The position numbers were made by a program, and so were the translations under genes. From positions 248,001 to 312,000 of the forward strand of contig NZ_BMVL01000003.1 in assembly GCF_014650695.1 (NCBI RefSeq): a DNA stretch of 64,000 bases, in the 5' to 3' direction. Origin of the DNA: Streptomyces avidinii. Lineage in GTDB: Bacteria; Actinomycetota; Actinomycetes; Streptomycetales; Streptomycetaceae. Below are positions 42,524 to 52,636 of this stretch, piece by piece. The notes below the pieces were generated by a model. The model was given only the letters and a program-made list of their open reading frames with translations, was not told the origin of the DNA and ran no database searches. How positions within the stretch are numbered: position 1 is the stretch's first letter; every line of letters starts with the position of its first letter.

Positions 42524-43546
42524 TCAGTGGTCGTGCGGGCCCTGCCGGTGGACCGGACCGTGCGCGTCCGCGCAGTGCGCGTCGGGCGGGCTCCCGCCCG
42601 CGCGGCCGACCGTGAGGAGGGATTCCTGCGCATGGTCCACCTGGAGGGTGGTGTGGGTGATCCCGTACTCCTTCTCGAGCAGCCGCTCCAGGTCCCGGCG
42701 TACGGCGTGGCAGTCGCCCGCCGGCTCCACCAGGACGTGTGCGGAGAGCGCGGCCTGGCCCGAGGTGATCGTCCAGATGTGCAGGTCGTGCACCTCGGTG
42801 ACGGGCGGGTGCCCGACGAGGCGGTCGCCGACCGCGTCCGGGTCCACATGGGCGGGCGCGGCCTCCAGGAGTATCCGGCCGGACTCGCGGATCAGGCCGT
42901 AGCCCGCCTTGAGCATCAGCACCACCACGACCAGCGTGGCGATCGCGTCCGCCTGCCGGAAACCGGTGGTCAGTACGATCACGCCGGCGACGGCGGTCCC
43001 GATGAAGGCGAAGAGGTCGTTCAGGATGTGCTGGTAGGCGCCCTCGACGACGAGCGCGGAACGGTTGGCCCGGGAGATGCACCAGGCCGCGGCCACGTTG
43101 ACGGCGATGCCGGCGAGCGCCGTCACCACCACCAGACCGCCCTCCACCGGCGGCGGGTCCATCAGCCGCCGCACCGCCTCGTACGCCAGCCACAGCCCCA
43201 GCAGGATCAGCGTCAGGCCGTTGGCCTGGGCGGAGAGTATCTCCGCCCGCTTGAGGCCGTACGTGAAGCCGCCGCGGGCGGGCCGCGCTGCCAGCCGCAT
43301 GGCGATCAGCGCCAGGACGATCGAGACGGCGTCGGTCAGCATGTGGGCCGCGTCCGAGATCAGGGCCAGTGAGTTGGCCATGACGCCGACGACGACCTCG
43401 ACGGCCATGAACCCGCCGATCAGGGCGAGCGCGATCGCCAGCCAGCGGCGGTCGGCGTCGGCGGACACGCCGTGGCTGTGCCCTCCGGGTCCGTGCCCGT
43501 GCCCGTCGCCCCCGTGCCCGTCGTGCGCGTGGTCGTGCCCACTCAT
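42524..43546 (-). CDS. Cation diffusion facilitator family transporter
   Basis: A 340-residue zinc/cobalt exporter of the CDF family. The N-terminus (1-28) is His-rich (HDHAHDGHGGDGHGHG), a probable metal-binding tail, and the C-terminus ends with HCADAHGPVHRQGPHDH. Six helices lie between about 33 and 240; the transport-site motifs are ISDAAHMLTDA in helix 2 and YQHILNDLFAF in helix 5. A cytosolic domain follows. It would export Zn(II) by proton antiport. A GGGGGAC sequence lies before the ATG. It is divergent from the FHA/ABC operon. Confidence 0.9.
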   Translation of the reverse strand: MSGHDHAHDGHGGDGHGHGPGGHSHGVSADADRRWLAIALALIGGFMAVEVVVGVMANSLALISDAAHMLTDAVSIVLALIAMRLAARPARGGFTYGLKRAEILSAQANGLTLILLGLWLAYEAVRRLMDPPPVEGGLVVVTALAGIAVNVAAAWCISRANRSALVVEGAYQHILNDLFAFIGTAVAGVIVLTTGFRQADAIATLVVVVLMLKAGYGLIRESGRILLEAAPAHVDPDAVGDRLVGHPPVTEVHDLHIWTITSGQAALSAHVLVEPAGDCHAVRRDLERLLEKEYGITHTTLQVDHAQESLLTVGRAGGSPPDAHCADAHGPVHRQGPHDH

Positions 43547-43725
43547 GGCGTCCCCCGTCTCGTCGCGGCAGTCGTGCGTTCGGTGCCGTCGCGTGAAGTG
43601 AAGCGCACCCCGGCGAGATCGGCAAAGGCTGCAACGGGGACCGTTGTCATTACCCATAAGAGGCCTCTGACCTGCGGTGATGTCCGACCGGTGCCGGACC
43701 TTCCCGATCGTGGGAAAATCTGGTC

Positions 43726-46101
43726 ATGGTCCAGCGCCCCGGAGTGCCGACCGCGCCCCAGCTCGTCCTGGTGACCGACTGGGGCGCCACTGAGATGGCC
43801 CCCGACCGGATCTACCACGTCGGTCGGGACCCCCTCTGCGAAATCTGTTTCGAAGATGCCCGCGTGTCCTGGCACCACGCGATCCTGCGGCCCGACGGCG
43901 ACCACTGGACGCTGGAGGACGAGGGCAGCACCAACGGCACCTGGGCCGACGGCCACCGCGTCCACGAGTGGAGCGTCGGCGTCGGCACCGAACTGCGGTT
44001 CGGCAGCGTCGACGACGGACCGCGCGCCGCGGTCGTCGGCCCCACGCCGCCCGCACCGCCCCCCGAACCGGACGGCGGCCGCCCGTCGCGGATCTCGAAC
44101 GCGGCGATGACCGGCACCTTCCGGCAGCCCACGACCGTACGCCCGCTGCCCGTCCGCACCGCCGTCCGCATCGGCCGGTCCCCCGACAGCGACCTCGTCG
44201 TCGACGACCTCACCGTCTCCCGCCGGCACGCGGAACTGCATGCTCTCGCCGACGGCAGCTACCGGATCGTCGACCTCGGCAGCCACAACGGCACCTACCT
44301 CAACGGCACCGCCGTGCGCGGGGCCGCACCCGTCACCGAGGGCGACATCGTCGGCATCGGCCACTCGGTCTTCTGCCTCGTCGGGGACCAGCTCCAGGAG
44401 TTCGTCGACACGGGAGAGGTCTCCCTCGACGTCCAGGACCTCACCGTCACCGTCGACAAGGGGCGCAAGACCCTCCTCGACGGGATCTCCTTCCCGGTCG
44501 GCGTGAAATGCCTGCTCGCCGTCGTGGGCCCCAGCGGAGCCGGCAAATCGACCCTGCTCGGCGCACTGACCGGCCTGCGCCCCGCCGACCGGGGCACCGT
44601 CCTGTACGACGGGCGCGACCTCTACCGCGACTACGCCGAACTGCGCAGCCGCATCGGGCTCGTCCCCCAGGACGACATCCTGCACACCCAGCTCACCGTC
44701 CGGCGGGCCCTCACCTACGCCGCCGAACTGCGCTTCCCGCAGGACACCGCCGATGCCGAACGCCAGGCCCGGGTCGACGAGGTGATCGGTGAACTGGGCC
44801 TCGAACAACGCGCCGACCAGCCCATCCACAGCCTCTCCGGCGGACAGCGCAAACGCGTTTCCGTCGCCCTGGAGCTGCTCACCAAGCCCTCCCTGCTCTT
44901 CCTGGACGAGCCCACCTCCGGCCTCGACCCCGGCATGGACCGCTCGGTGATGAACATGCTGCGCGACCTCGCCGACGACGGCCGGACGGTCATCGTCGTC
45001 ACCCACAGCGTGCTCAACCTCGAAGGATGCGACCGCCTCCTGGTCCTCGCGCCCGGCGGGCGCATCGCCTACTACGGCGCTCCCGGGGAGGCCCTCGCGT
45101 TCTTCGGCTTCGAGCAGTGGCCCGAAGCCTTCGAAGCCTTCGAGAACGACCGCGCACGCGACTGGGCCGGGGAGTACCGGGACTCACCCCTGTACCGCCG
45201 CAACGTCGAGGTCACCGCAGGCCGGCCGCCTCTCACGGCGCAGGCCGAGCGGGCCGCCGACGTGCCGCCGCAGCCGGCCCACAAGGCCCAGAGCTGGGGC
45301 TCCCAGCTCTCCACGCTGATCCGCCGCTACGCCGCCGTGCTCAGATCCGACCGGACCTTCCTGGTCATCATGATCGGGCTGCCCTTCGTGATGGGAGTCA
45401 TGACCCGGGCGCTGTCCGGCAGCGCCCTCACCCTCGACACCGCGCTGAACGCCCTGTTCATCCTGTGCGTGGGCGGAGTCCTGATGGGCGCCGCGAACGC
45501 GGTGCGCGAACTCGTCAAGGAACGCGTCATCTACCAGCGCGAGAGATCCGTGGGCCTGTCCCGCTCGGCCTACCTGATGTCCAAGGTGGTGGTCCTCGGC
45601 GTGGTCACCGTCGTGCAGGCCGTGGTCCTCACCGTGGTCGGCCTCGCCGGCGTCAAGACCAACGCCCCCAACGGCCGGGGCCTCTTCATGCCGCCCCTGA
45701 TCGAGATCACCCTCGCCGTCGCCCTGCTGTCCCTCACCGCGATGCTGCTCGGCCTGCTGATCTCCGCCCTGGTGACCAAGGAGGAGGTCACCATGCCGCT
45801 GCTGGTCCTCCTCACCATCGTCCAGGTGGTCTTCTGCGGCTCCCTGCTGAAACTCACCGGCGTTCCCGTCATCGAGCAGCTGGCCTGGTTCGTGCCGGCC
45901 CGGTGGGCCATGGCCGCGATGGCGGCCACCATCGACCTCGGCGCGATCATGCCCGGCACCATCACGGAGGACCCGCTGTTCAATCACGAGGCCCACCTGT
46001 GGCTGATCGAGATGGGCCTGCTCGTCGCCCTGGCCGTGCTGTTCGGTCTGCTGGTCTCCCGGCTGCTGCGCCGCCACGAGCCGACCATCATGCGGAAGTA
46101 G
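43726..46101 (+). CDS. FHA-FHA-ABC transporter (Rv1747-like)
   Basis: A 791-residue ABCG-type exporter with two N-terminal FHA domains (about 15-105 and 140-225). Their phosphothreonine-binding residues are visible as GRDPLC...SWHH...STNGTW and GRSPDS...SRRH...SHNGTYLNG. An ABC ATPase follows: Walker A GPSGAGKST near 267, LSGGQRKR near 370, DEPTSGLDP near 394. Six helices occupy about 525-785. The order matches mycobacterial Rv1747, whose FHA domains bind the phosphorylated partner kinase PknF. The two downstream genes, including a Ser/Thr kinase, follow with 5- and 2-bp gaps. Confidence 0.92.
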   Translation: MVQRPGVPTAPQLVLVTDWGATEMAPDRIYHVGRDPLCEICFEDARVSWHHAILRPDGDHWTLEDEGSTNGTWADGHRVHEWSVGVGTELRFGSVDDGPRAAVVGPTPPAPPPEPDGGRPSRISNAAMTGTFRQPTTVRPLPVRTAVRIGRSPDSDLVVDDLTVSRRHAELHALADGSYRIVDLGSHNGTYLNGTAVRGAAPVTEGDIVGIGHSVFCLVGDQLQEFVDTGEVSLDVQDLTVTVDKGRKTLLDGISFPVGVKCLLAVVGPSGAGKSTLLGALTGLRPADRGTVLYDGRDLYRDYAELRSRIGLVPQDDILHTQLTVRRALTYAAELRFPQDTADAERQARVDEVIGELGLEQRADQPIHSLSGGQRKRVSVALELLTKPSLLFLDEPTSGLDPGMDRSVMNMLRDLADDGRTVIVVTHSVLNLEGCDRLLVLAPGGRIAYYGAPGEALAFFGFEQWPEAFEAFENDRARDWAGEYRDSPLYRRNVEVTAGRPPLTAQAERAADVPPQPAHKAQSWGSQLSTLIRRYAAVLRSDRTFLVIMIGLPFVMGVMTRALSGSALTLDTALNALFILCVGGVLMGAANAVRELVKERVIYQRERSVGLSRSAYLMSKVVVLGVVTVVQAVVLTVVGLAGVKTNAPNGRGLFMPPLIEITLAVALLSLTAMLLGLLISALVTKEEVTMPLLVLLTIVQVVFCGSLLKLTGVPVIEQLAWFVPARWAMAAMAATIDLGAIMPGTITEDPLFNHEAHLWLIEMGLLVALAVLFGLLVSRLLRRHEPTIMRK

Positions 46102-46106
46102 ACTTC

Positions 46107-46823
46107 ATGAGCAGCTCGATGGGACGCCCAGGAGGCGAGGTGCAGGACTTCACACCCACCCACGTGGTGCCGCAGGAGGGCCTGTCCGCCTGGGAGGGGC
46201 CCGACGTCAGCCGGCCGACGGTGCCCCTCGACGCCTTCCTGCCCGTGCAGCTGCTGTCCCGCCGCGGGGAGTGGGGGGAGGTCCTGTGCGCCAACGGCTG
46301 GTCCGCGTGGGTGGACGGGCGGCTGCTGGTCGCCGTGCCACGCCCACCACCGACGGCCGGGGGAAAGCCCCCGGTCCGCGCCGAGGACCCGAGGCCGCTG
46401 CTCACGCGCGGTGCCGAGACCCTGGAACGCTACCGGCAGGCCGTGGACGAGCTCGCCTCGGGACGGATCGACATCGATGCCTTCCGCCGTTCGGTACGCG
46501 GCCTGCGGGCCGGCGTGGTCATCGACGGCGAGTCGGTGTGGCTCTACGACGAGAAGTCGGGCCGGTGGCTCTACGACGACGGGGACCGGATGTCGACCTT
46601 CGCGGTCGTCGCCGGGCCGGGCAGCCCCGCGGCACCCGCAGCCGCACCGGCACCACCGCCGCCCGCGGACACGGATCCGGCCGGCCGGGCCCCCGTACGC
46701 AGGGAGCCGACACCGACCGACGCGGTCGGGATCCCGCGCGAGGGGGCGCGGGACAGGTCCGACCGGGCGGCGGCCCATGACCCGACGCGGATCGTCGACA
46801 CCCGCGACCCCGGAGGCGGCTGA
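46107..46823 (+). CDS. Unknown protein between FHA/ABC transporter and kinase genes
   Basis: A 238-residue soluble protein of unknown function. The N-terminal 75 residues contain VQLLSRRGEWGEVLCANGWSAWV, which reads like an SH3-type barrel; the middle (about 95-160) is helical with YRQAVDELASGRIDIDAFRRSV and a WLYDEKSGRWLYDDG beta-hairpin. The tail is Pro/Ala-rich and disordered, with several Ser/Thr residues that could be phosphorylated. GGAAG lies eight bases before the ATG. The five-bp gap to the transporter and two-bp gap to the kinase show a single operon. Confidence 0.7.
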   Translation: MSSSMGRPGGEVQDFTPTHVVPQEGLSAWEGPDVSRPTVPLDAFLPVQLLSRRGEWGEVLCANGWSAWVDGRLLVAVPRPPPTAGGKPPVRAEDPRPLLTRGAETLERYRQAVDELASGRIDIDAFRRSVRGLRAGVVIDGESVWLYDEKSGRWLYDDGDRMSTFAVVAGPGSPAAPAAAPAPPPPADTDPAGRAPVRREPTPTDAVGIPREGARDRSDRAAAHDPTRIVDTRDPGGG

Positions 46824-46825
46824 CG

Positions 46826-47881
46826 GTGGCCGGGGAGCGGGCGGAGCCCGCCGACGGGTCCCCCACCGACCTGCGCGGGAAGCAGATCGCCGGGTACCTG
46901 GTGGAGAGCGAGATCGGGCGCGGCGGGATGGCCGTCGTCTACGAGGCGCGGGACCTGCGGCTGGACCGCAGGGTGGCGCTGAAGCTGCTGGCCCCCGAAC
47001 TGGCCCGGAACGACACCTTCAGGCAGCGGTTCGCCCATGAGTCGAAGGTGGCCGCGACCATCGAGCACCCGCACATCGTGCCCGTGTTCGAGGCGGGGGA
47101 GGCGGACGGGCTCCTCTACATCGCCATGCGCCTCGTCGAGGGGCCGGACCTGCGGGTGATGCTGGACCGGACGGGCCCGCTGCCCGTGGAGACCGTCGCA
47201 CGGATCGCCGGCCAGGTGGCGTCCGCGCTGGACGCGGCGCACGCCCACGACCTGGTCCACCGGGACGTGAAACCGGGCAACATCCTGATCGCCGCGGGCA
47301 CGGACCGGGACCACCCGGAACACGCCTACCTCACGGACTTCGGCCTGACGAAGAAGTCGCTGTCACTGACCGGGTTCACGACCGACGGGCAGTTCGTCGG
47401 GACCGTGACCTACGTGGCGCCGGAACAGATCTCGGGCAAGCCCGTGGACGGCCGGTGCGACGTCTACAGCCTCGGGTGCGTGGTCTACGAGGCCCTCGTG
47501 GGGGAACCGCCGTTCCAGCGGGACGACGACATCGCACTGCTCTGGGCCCACCAGTACGACCCGCCGCCGGCTCCGAGCGCGCGGCGGCCCGAGCTGCCGC
47601 AGGCCGTGGACGAGGTCCTCGCGAAGGCGCTGGCCAAGTCGCCGGACGACCGGTGGAACAGCTGTCTGGAGTTCACCGGCGCCCTGCGGCGGGCGGGCGC
47701 GGGAGCCGGGCCGGGGGCGGGCGCCGAACCACCGGTGAAGGGGTCGGCCGAAGAGGATGCACGGGCGGCCGGGGACGCACGGGACGCGTTGCCCGCCCCG
47801 CCGCCGGTGCCGCGATGGGCGCTTCCGGTGTTCAGGTTGCCGGGCACCGGGCTCCCGGGGTGGGGCGGGGCGGCGGGCTGA
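46826..47881 (+). CDS. Soluble Ser/Thr protein kinase
   Basis: A 351-residue kinase, third gene of the FHA/ABC operon. Kinase motifs: IGRGGMAVVYEA, VALKLLAP, HRDVKPGNIL, DFGLTKK, GTVTYVAPEQ. The domain fills about residues 20-285; the remainder is Pro/Ala-rich and has no convincing transmembrane segment, unlike PknF. It starts with GTG two bases after the previous stop. It is the natural candidate to phosphorylate Thr residues recognised by the FHA domains of the transporter. Confidence 0.88.
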   Translation: MAGERAEPADGSPTDLRGKQIAGYLVESEIGRGGMAVVYEARDLRLDRRVALKLLAPELARNDTFRQRFAHESKVAATIEHPHIVPVFEAGEADGLLYIAMRLVEGPDLRVMLDRTGPLPVETVARIAGQVASALDAAHAHDLVHRDVKPGNILIAAGTDRDHPEHAYLTDFGLTKKSLSLTGFTTDGQFVGTVTYVAPEQISGKPVDGRCDVYSLGCVVYEALVGEPPFQRDDDIALLWAHQYDPPPAPSARRPELPQAVDEVLAKALAKSPDDRWNSCLEFTGALRRAGAGAGPGAGAEPPVKGSAEEDARAAGDARDALPAPPPVPRWALPVFRLPGTGLPGWGGAAG

Positions 47882-47914
47882 GCAGCCTGCCCGTGCTGAG
47901 CAGCCTGCCCGTGC
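47879..47914. repeat. Perfect 18-bp tandem duplication including the stop codon
   Basis: TGAGCAGCCTGCCCGTGC occurs twice head to tail (47879-47896, 47897-47914). The first TGA is the stop codon of the kinase gene. It fills most of the short gap to the convergent streptophobe gene. Confidence 0.8.
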
Positions 47915-47934
47915 CGAGGAGCCCGCTCGTACCC

Positions 47935-49239
47935 CTACTGCTCGGGGTCGGTGCGGGTCGCCGCGGCCGGCTCGGGCTCGTCGACGCGGCCGCGCCGGTG
48001 CAGCGGACGGGCCAGGAGGGCGCCCAGGAAGCCCGCCGCCGCGCCCCACAGCAGGCCGAGCCCGACGTTGCGCCACATTACGGGCTCCAGTCGGACCTGG
48101 CCGCCGAGTCCGTCGACCTCGCCGATGCCGAGCAGGGAGAGCCCGAACTGAGCCTGGATCCGGCCCAGCAGGCAAACCGTCAGCGTCGCCAGGGCCAGGG
48201 CCACGCCCAGGTGGAGCGCGTGCTGCCAGGCGCGGACATGGGCGGGGGAGCGTACGGCGGCCAGCACGCCCGTGCCGAGCAGCAGCACGGCGGCCACCAC
48301 CACCAGCCACCACGCCCGGGAGTCCTGTTCGGCGAGCGAGGCCACATCGAACCGGGACGGGTCGGAGCCGCGCAGGACCCCGTCCAGAAGCTGTGGCATC
48401 GGCAGTCCGAAGGGCCCCTCGACGTTGCCCTCCCAGGCGCCGCCGAAGCCGAGGGTGAGCGCGAGCCAGACCAGGTTCGGCAGCCCGAGCAGGATCACGG
48501 CGAAGGTCCGGCCGGCGTGGCCCTGGGTGGCGGCCACGACCACGCCGACCCCGATGCCGAGGACGACGTAGGCGAGCAGCAGCAGCATCGTGGCGAAGGC
48601 GGCCGGGCGCAGAGCAGAGTGGAAGCGGACCAGCCGGGCCGGGAGCGGGGCGCGGCGCGAGACCAGCAGGGCGATGAGCAACAGGCCCAGGATCCACGGC
48701 AGCCCGTACAGGAGGGTGCCGGGCAGATCGGCCCGGAAGCCCACCGTCGGCGCGGAGTCCAGGAGTTCGGTGATCGTCCCGATGGGGGAGTCCTCGGTGG
48801 AGAGGCCGAAGGTCGCGCGGGCCAGGAAGGTGACACCCGTGAGCGCGAGGAGCCACAACAGGACCAACGGGACCGCCCGGCCGATGAGTTCGCGGGGCCG
48901 GGCCACCGCCCGGTTGTGCAGGGGCCGCAGGAAGAGGTAGCCGGTCGTCAGGGCGCCGGCCAGGCTCACCGAGAGGGGGACCACCGACAGGCTCGCTTCG
49001 GCCCCCGCCAGCGAACCGGCGCCGCCCGACACCTCCAGCACGCCGCCGGACGCCATCACCACGACCGCCGCGACCACGTGCGGGAACGCGCCTCCCGGTA
49101 GATCGCCCGCGCCGGCGCACAGCAGCCCGGCGGCGGCGACCACTGCCATGACCACGAAGCCCGCGACGACGGCGACGAGGGCGTCCCGCCATGCCCTCGC
49201 GGAGCCCCCCGACGATGACGTAACCGGCGTCTGACTCAC
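47935..49239 (-). CDS. Streptophobe family integral membrane protein
   Basis: A 434-residue very hydrophobic protein with about ten helices and conserved-looking extracytoplasmic loops ([16 protein letters not shown] and [18 protein letters not shown]). This is the actinobacterial streptophobe family; the function is unknown. I start at the GTG at 49239 ([11 protein letters not shown]), with GGTGGCAGG upstream. It is divergent from the DUF6777-like gene across a 93-bp gap that likely holds both promoters. Confidence 0.8.
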   Translation of the reverse strand: MSQTPVTSSSGGSARAWRDALVAVVAGFVVMAVVAAAGLLCAGAGDLPGGAFPHVVAAVVVMASGGVLEVSGGAGSLAGAEASLSVVPLSVSLAGALTTGYLFLRPLHNRAVARPRELIGRAVPLVLLWLLALTGVTFLARATFGLSTEDSPIGTITELLDSAPTVGFRADLPGTLLYGLPWILGLLLIALLVSRRAPLPARLVRFHSALRPAAFATMLLLLAYVVLGIGVGVVVAATQGHAGRTFAVILLGLPNLVWLALTLGFGGAWEGNVEGPFGLPMPQLLDGVLRGSDPSRFDVASLAEQDSRAWWLVVVAAVLLLGTGVLAAVRSPAHVRAWQHALHLGVALALATLTVCLLGRIQAQFGLSLLGIGEVDGLGGQVRLEPVMWRNVGLGLLWGAAAGFLGALLARPLHRRGRVDEPEPAAATRTDPEQ

Positions 49240-49332
49240 CCTGCCACCGTGACACCCTCGGCTTGCGGCCACCACCCGGACGGCGCACACAATGGTCCCC
49301 AGGGAACTCCGTCCTCCTGGGAAGAAGAGCCC

Positions 49333-50988
49333 GTGACCACACAACCATCCGGCCGCCCGCCGTCTTCGGAACGCCCCACCGGACCGCCTTCCGGCCCGCT
49401 CTCGGGCGGGCAGCAGGGCCCCCCGCCTCCTCCGCCGCCCGCGCCTCCGGGTGGGCCCGGAGGCCAGGGCCAGGGCCAGGGCCCGGCCAAGGGGCCCTGG
49501 TGGCGATCGGTGCCACGGCTCGTCACCGCGCTCGTCGCGGTGGTGGCGGTCGTGGCCCTGGCCGTGGTCCTCACCCGCCCCACCGGGACGTCCAACAACG
49601 CCGGCGGCGAGGTGTTCCTCCAGCCGGTGGCCGCTTCCGGCCCCGACCCCTTCACCGATTCCGTGGCAGTGAAGGAGACGCCGCCGCCCCAGAGCCCGAC
49701 GCCGGAGAGCCGGCCGCCCTCTCCCCAGGGCACCGGGACCGCGCAGGTCAGCCCGAGCGTCAGCCCGACCGCGCAGGTGGGCACCAAGAGCGTCAGCGGC
49801 TCCGCGCCGGGCGTGTACACGGGCACCAGGGACACGGTCAGCTGCGACGTCGAGAAGCTGATCGGATCGCTGAACGCGGACCCCGCCAAGAACGCGGCCT
49901 TCGGCTCGGCCTTCGGCCTCCAGCCGGCCGCGGTTCCCGGCTACCTCCGCTCGCTCACGTCCGTGCAGCTGCGGATGGACACCCGGGTGACCAACCACAG
50001 CTACCGTGACGGCAAGCTCGTGCCCTATCAGGCCGTGCTCCAGGCCGGGACGGCCGTGCTGGTGGACGACCGGGGCGTACCGCGCGTGCGCTGTGCGTGC
50101 GGCAACCCGCTGGGTCCGCCGGTGCCGCTGAAGGCCAACCCGAAGCGGTTCGGCCAGACGTGGCCCTCCTACCAGCCGGCGAAGGTGGTGGCCGTCGCTC
50201 CGTCGGTGACCGTCATCAACAAGATCGTGATCTACGACCCCCACAACGACAGCTGGTACGAGCGCCCGAAGGGCGGCCACCAGGGCAAGCCGCGGCCCGA
50301 CAAGCCGATACCGCCGCCGCCGCTCCCGACGCCGCCGTTCACGCCGACCCCGTCCGTGACGACCCCGAGGCCGTCCGGCACCTCGCCGAAGCCTTCCGGC
50401 ACGTCCCCGACCCCGAGGCCGTCCGGCACCTCGCCGAAGCCTTCGGGTACCTCTCCCACCCCGACGCCGTCCGGCACCTCGCCGAAGCCTTCCGGCACCT
50501 CTCCGACCCCCACGCCGTCCGGCACGTCCCCGAAGCCCTCGGGCACGTCCCCGACTCCGTCGGTCACGACGCCGACCCCCTCGCCGACGACCCCGAAGCC
50601 GTCCGAGACGCCGTCGAAGTCGCCTTCCGAGACGCCCTCGGAGTCACCGAAGAAGTCACCCTCCGCGTCACCGACCCCGTCGGCGTCGGCGTCACCGAAC
50701 CCGTCACCGTCGGCGCCGAAGTCCGCGTCACCGTCGAAGGCGCCCTCCGCGTCACCCTCCGACAACAAGTCGCCCGCGCAGACTCCTTCGAAGGCTCCGG
50801 CCGAGACGCCGGCACAGTCACCGGCGCCGAAGAGCGTGTCTCCGCCGCCCGCGTCTGCGGTGCCTCCGCCGCCGGTCCGGACGACCCCGGCCGCTCCCCA
50901 GCCGCCGTCGCCTCCGCCGCCGGTCGCGCCGGAACCGGCCCAGACGGCCCCGGCTCCTGAGGAGCCCGAGGCCCCCGACGCGAGCTGA
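49333..50988 (+). CDS. DUF6777-like membrane-anchored protein with Pro/Ser repeat tail
   Basis: A 551-residue protein. A Pro/Gly-rich cytosolic start (1-55) precedes one transmembrane helix (about 58-80). The extracellular domain (about 90-310) begins with [17 protein letters not shown], which I associate with DUF6777, and includes a Cys pair RCACG. The C-terminal 240 residues are repeats: [15 protein letters not shown] units of 16 residues, then shorter Ser/Pro-rich blocks. This is typical of a wall-spanning anchor. GTG start at 49333. A strong terminator follows. Confidence 0.72.
   Translation: MTTQPSGRPPSSERPTGPPSGPLSGGQQGPPPPPPPAPPGGPGGQGQGQGPAKGPWWRSVPRLVTALVAVVAVVALAVVLTRPTGTSNNAGGEVFLQPVAASGPDPFTDSVAVKETPPPQSPTPESRPPSPQGTGTAQVSPSVSPTAQVGTKSVSGSAPGVYTGTRDTVSCDVEKLIGSLNADPAKNAAFGSAFGLQPAAVPGYLRSLTSVQLRMDTRVTNHSYRDGKLVPYQAVLQAGTAVLVDDRGVPRVRCACGNPLGPPVPLKANPKRFGQTWPSYQPAKVVAVAPSVTVINKIVIYDPHNDSWYERPKGGHQGKPRPDKPIPPPPLPTPPFTPTPSVTTPRPSGTSPKPSGTSPTPRPSGTSPKPSGTSPTPTPSGTSPKPSGTSPTPTPSGTSPKPSGTSPTPSVTTPTPSPTTPKPSETPSKSPSETPSESPKKSPSASPTPSASASPNPSPSAPKSASPSKAPSASPSDNKSPAQTPSKAPAETPAQSPAPKSVSPPPASAVPPPPVRTTPAAPQPPSPPPPVAPEPAQTAPAPEEPEAPDAS
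50350..50560 (+). repeat. Coding minisatellite, about 48-bp unit
   Basis: Four successive copies of a 48-bp unit encode [15 protein letters not shown] with one variable residue, inside the DUF6777-like gene. Reading-frame-preserving length changes would alter the length of the wall-spanning stalk without disrupting the gene. Confidence 0.75.
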
Positions 50989-51004
50989 CCGCTCCCGTCC
51001 ATGA

Positions 51005-51039
51005 CCGAGCTCCCTCCCCCTGCCGGGGAGGGAGCTCGG
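51005..51039. terminator. Bidirectional 15-bp stem-loop terminator
   Basis: CCGAGCTCCCTCCCC (51005-51019) pairs perfectly with 51025-51039 across a 5-base loop. It lies between two convergent genes (stops at 50988 and 51050), so it can end both transcripts. Confidence 0.88.
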
Positions 51040-51049
51040 CCGGCGTGGG

Positions 51050-51289
51050 TCAGACCCGGCCGTGGCGGGAGAGCGCGTCGCCCGCCACGGCCACCACGAG
51101 GCCGAGGGCGGTCATCACGACGTAGCTGTAGACCTCGTAGCCGTCAGGGGCGAGGAAGCGGACGAAGCCCATGAAGTGGATCCAGCCGAGCCACTCGTGC
51201 AGCAGGCCGCTCGCGCCGCCGACGACGAGCACGAAGGAGAGCACACCCGCGAGGGTGGCCACCGGGGGTTTTTGATTGCTGGAGGTCAT
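51050..51289 (-). CDS. Small two-helix membrane protein
   Basis: A 79-residue protein with two transmembrane helices (about 10-31 and 51-72) around a short loop with HEWLGWIHFMGFVRFLAPDGYEVYS-type aromatic residues. I do not recognise the family. TAGCGT (minus strand, 51296-51301) ends six bases before the ATG, indicating a leaderless start. It is divergent from the two-component system. Confidence 0.7.
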   Translation of the reverse strand: MTSSNQKPPVATLAGVLSFVLVVGGASGLLHEWLGWIHFMGFVRFLAPDGYEVYSYVVMTALGLVVAVAGDALSRHGRV

Positions 51290-51415
51290 GCTCCGACGCT
51301 AGGCGGCGGGCCGAGGGCCCGGGATCGGCCGTAGGGCGTCCGGCTGTCGTACTTAAGTATGCGGAGCGAGGCGCGGATCCCCGGGCCCCGGCGGGCCCGC
51401 GTAGATTCCCGGGAC

Positions 51416-52591
51416 ATGCGCCGTATCCACCGCACCCGCCGGGACTGGGCCGCAGACCTGGGCCTGTTCCTCTTCGCCGCGTGCTTCGCCGCCGTCAGTT
51501 CGCAGTCCATCCCGGTGCCGGAGAGCCTGGGTGCGGGGTGGCGGGCCGCCGACCGGCTGGTCGGCGGGCTGGGGTGCGCGGCGGTGCTGCTGCGACGGCG
51601 CTGGCCGGTCCAGCTGGCCGTGGTGCTGCTCCTGGCCGGCAGCGTGGCCCACTATCTGACCGGACCCGCGATGGTGGCGGTGTTCACCGTGGCCGCGACC
51701 CGGCCGTGGAAGGCGACGGCATGGGTCGCGGCGCTGGCCTTCGCCCCGCTGCCCGTCTTCCTGTGGCAGTTGCCGGAGATGTCCGAGGAGCGGGCCGGTC
51801 CGGCGGTGACGTACTTCGCCCTGATCGCCGGGTCCATCGGCTGGGGGCTGTTCCGACGGTCCCGGCAGCAGCTGATCGCCTCGTTGCGCGAGCGTGCCGA
51901 GCTGGCCGAGGCGGACGCCGAGTCGCGGGCCGAGCGCGCCCGGATGGAGGCCCGGGAGGAGATCGCCCGAGAGATGCACGACGTGCTCGGCCACCGGCTG
52001 TCCCTGCTCAGCGTGCACGCGGGCGCCCTGGAGTTCAATCCGGGTGCCCCGCGGGCGGAGATCGAGCGGGCCGCCGGTGTCATGCGGGAGAGCGCCCACC
52101 TGGCACTGCACGACCTGCGCGCGGTGATCGGCGTACTGCGGACGGGGTCGGGCGACGGGCCCGCGGACGGCGAGCGCCCGCAGCCGGAACTGGCGGACCT
52201 GCCCCGGCTGGTGGCCGAGGCGAGGGCGGCCGGCGGCCGGATCGAGCTGGCCGGACCACCCGCGGGGGCCGCGCCGCCGCCTCTGGTGGGACGTACGGCG
52301 TACCGGATCGTGCAGGAGGCGCTGACCAACGTACGCAAGCACGCGCCCGGCGCGGATGTCGACGTACGGGTGACCGGGGGCCCGGGGGACGGGCTGACGG
52401 TCGAAGTGCGCAACACCGGGCCGGCCCAACCGGATCCGGCCCGCCCGACGGTCCCGGAACCGGCCGGGGGCGGCGGCGGGCAGGGGCTGATCGGGCTCGC
52501 CGAACGTGCCCGGCTGGCGGGCGGGGAGCTGACGGCCCTCCCCGCCGGCGGCGGCTTCCGGGTGCACGCCTGGCTACCCTGGCAGAGCTGA
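51416..52591 (+). CDS. NarL-type sensor histidine kinase
   Basis: A 391-residue membrane sensor. Four to five N-terminal helices (about 15-150) have no large extracytoplasmic domain. The HisKA_3 motif EIAREMHDVLGHRLSLLS carries the phospho-accepting H188. The HATPase domain shows VQEALTNVRKHAP (N box) and GQGLIGLAERA (G box). TAGATT (51402-51407) ends eight bases before the ATG at 51416, which I prefer to the ATG at 51359. The signal is unknown. The cognate regulator follows after a 45-bp gap. Confidence 0.88.
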   Translation: MRRIHRTRRDWAADLGLFLFAACFAAVSSQSIPVPESLGAGWRAADRLVGGLGCAAVLLRRRWPVQLAVVLLLAGSVAHYLTGPAMVAVFTVAATRPWKATAWVAALAFAPLPVFLWQLPEMSEERAGPAVTYFALIAGSIGWGLFRRSRQQLIASLRERAELAEADAESRAERARMEAREEIAREMHDVLGHRLSLLSVHAGALEFNPGAPRAEIERAAGVMRESAHLALHDLRAVIGVLRTGSGDGPADGERPQPELADLPRLVAEARAAGGRIELAGPPAGAAPPPLVGRTAYRIVQEALTNVRKHAPGADVDVRVTGGPGDGLTVEVRNTGPAQPDPARPTVPEPAGGGGGQGLIGLAERARLAGGELTALPAGGGFRVHAWLPWQS

Positions 52592-52636
52592 GCCGGCCGA
52601 GGGGGCAAGGGAAGCGGGATGAGGGGAGAGGCGCAG

